Assembly (NCBI GenBank): GCA_947178315.1
Contig: CAMWXW010000038.1
Span: 1-6,028 of the forward strand
From: an uncultured Desulfovibrionaceae bacterium
GTDB taxonomy: Bacteria > Desulfobacterota > Desulfovibrionia > Desulfovibrionales > Desulfovibrionaceae
Direction: 5' to 3'
DNA length: 6,028 nucleotides
Part shown: positions 6,017-6,028 of the stretch, piece after piece
How positions within the stretch are numbered: position 1 is the first letter of the stretch
Layout: the number at the start of each line of letters is the position of its first letter
The notes under the pieces: model-generated
Database searches by the model: none
What the model saw: the letters and a program-made list of their open reading frames with translations, nothing else
Told to the model about the DNA's origin: nothing
Position numbers and translations under genes: made by a program

Positions 6017-6028
6017 AGAATACGGTAT

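Noticed and set aside
6011..6028. ATACC/GGTAT inverted repeat at the right edge
   Set aside because: Five pairs only, no T-tract, and cut by the window end; it cannot be assigned.

Overview
The window is AT-rich, gene-dense bacterial DNA with clear Shine-Dalgarno sites and no RNA genes, CRISPR arrays or insertion sequences that I can see. The gene content is a methyl-accepting chemotaxis protein, an adenine deaminase, a Trm112-like zinc-ribbon protein, a DUF488 protein and a lysozyme-like protein. Together with the strong A/T codon bias, this fits a low-GC deltaproteobacterium of the Desulfovibrionaceae. Lawsonia intracellularis is my best guess. That is inference from protein style and base composition, not from a database match.

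Layout from left to right. (1) The 3' part of a chemotaxis receptor on the + strand (to 1132), whose reading frame runs off the left edge, is followed by a good rho-independent terminator (1167-1228). (2) After an AT-rich convergent gap comes a full-length adenine deaminase on the - strand (1478-3250). (3) A divergent promoter region (3251-3484) leads on the + strand to a two-gene unit: a Trm112/UPF0434-type zinc-ribbon protein (3485-3712) whose stop codon directly abuts the start of a DUF488 protein (3713-4201). (4) An unrecognised acidic 165-residue protein lies on the - strand (4248-4745). Behind it is a 229-base gap holding alternating copies of a 7-base inverted repeat. (5) The right end holds a - strand locus (4975-5876) that reads as two frames: a 97-residue Ser/Thr-rich N-terminal part and a lysozyme/chitosanase-like C-terminal domain.

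The right-end locus is the most interesting part. The two frames meet at a run of ten A (mRNA sense, 5599-5608). Its last seven bases in the upstream frame form the slippery heptamer A AAA AAC. Five bases later a 9-bp stem-loop with one bulged base (5570-5592) begins, and the upstream-frame stop codon lies inside that stem. A -1 shift, or one extra A, joins the halves into a continuous 300-residue protein. The downstream half has no credible ribosome binding site of its own. Programmed -1 frameshifting, transcriptional slippage, phase variation, a decaying gene and an assembly error all remain possible.

Functional links are loose: chemotaxis, purine salvage, a small zinc-ribbon/DUF488 operon and a peptidoglycan-active enzyme that appears to lack a Sec signal peptide.
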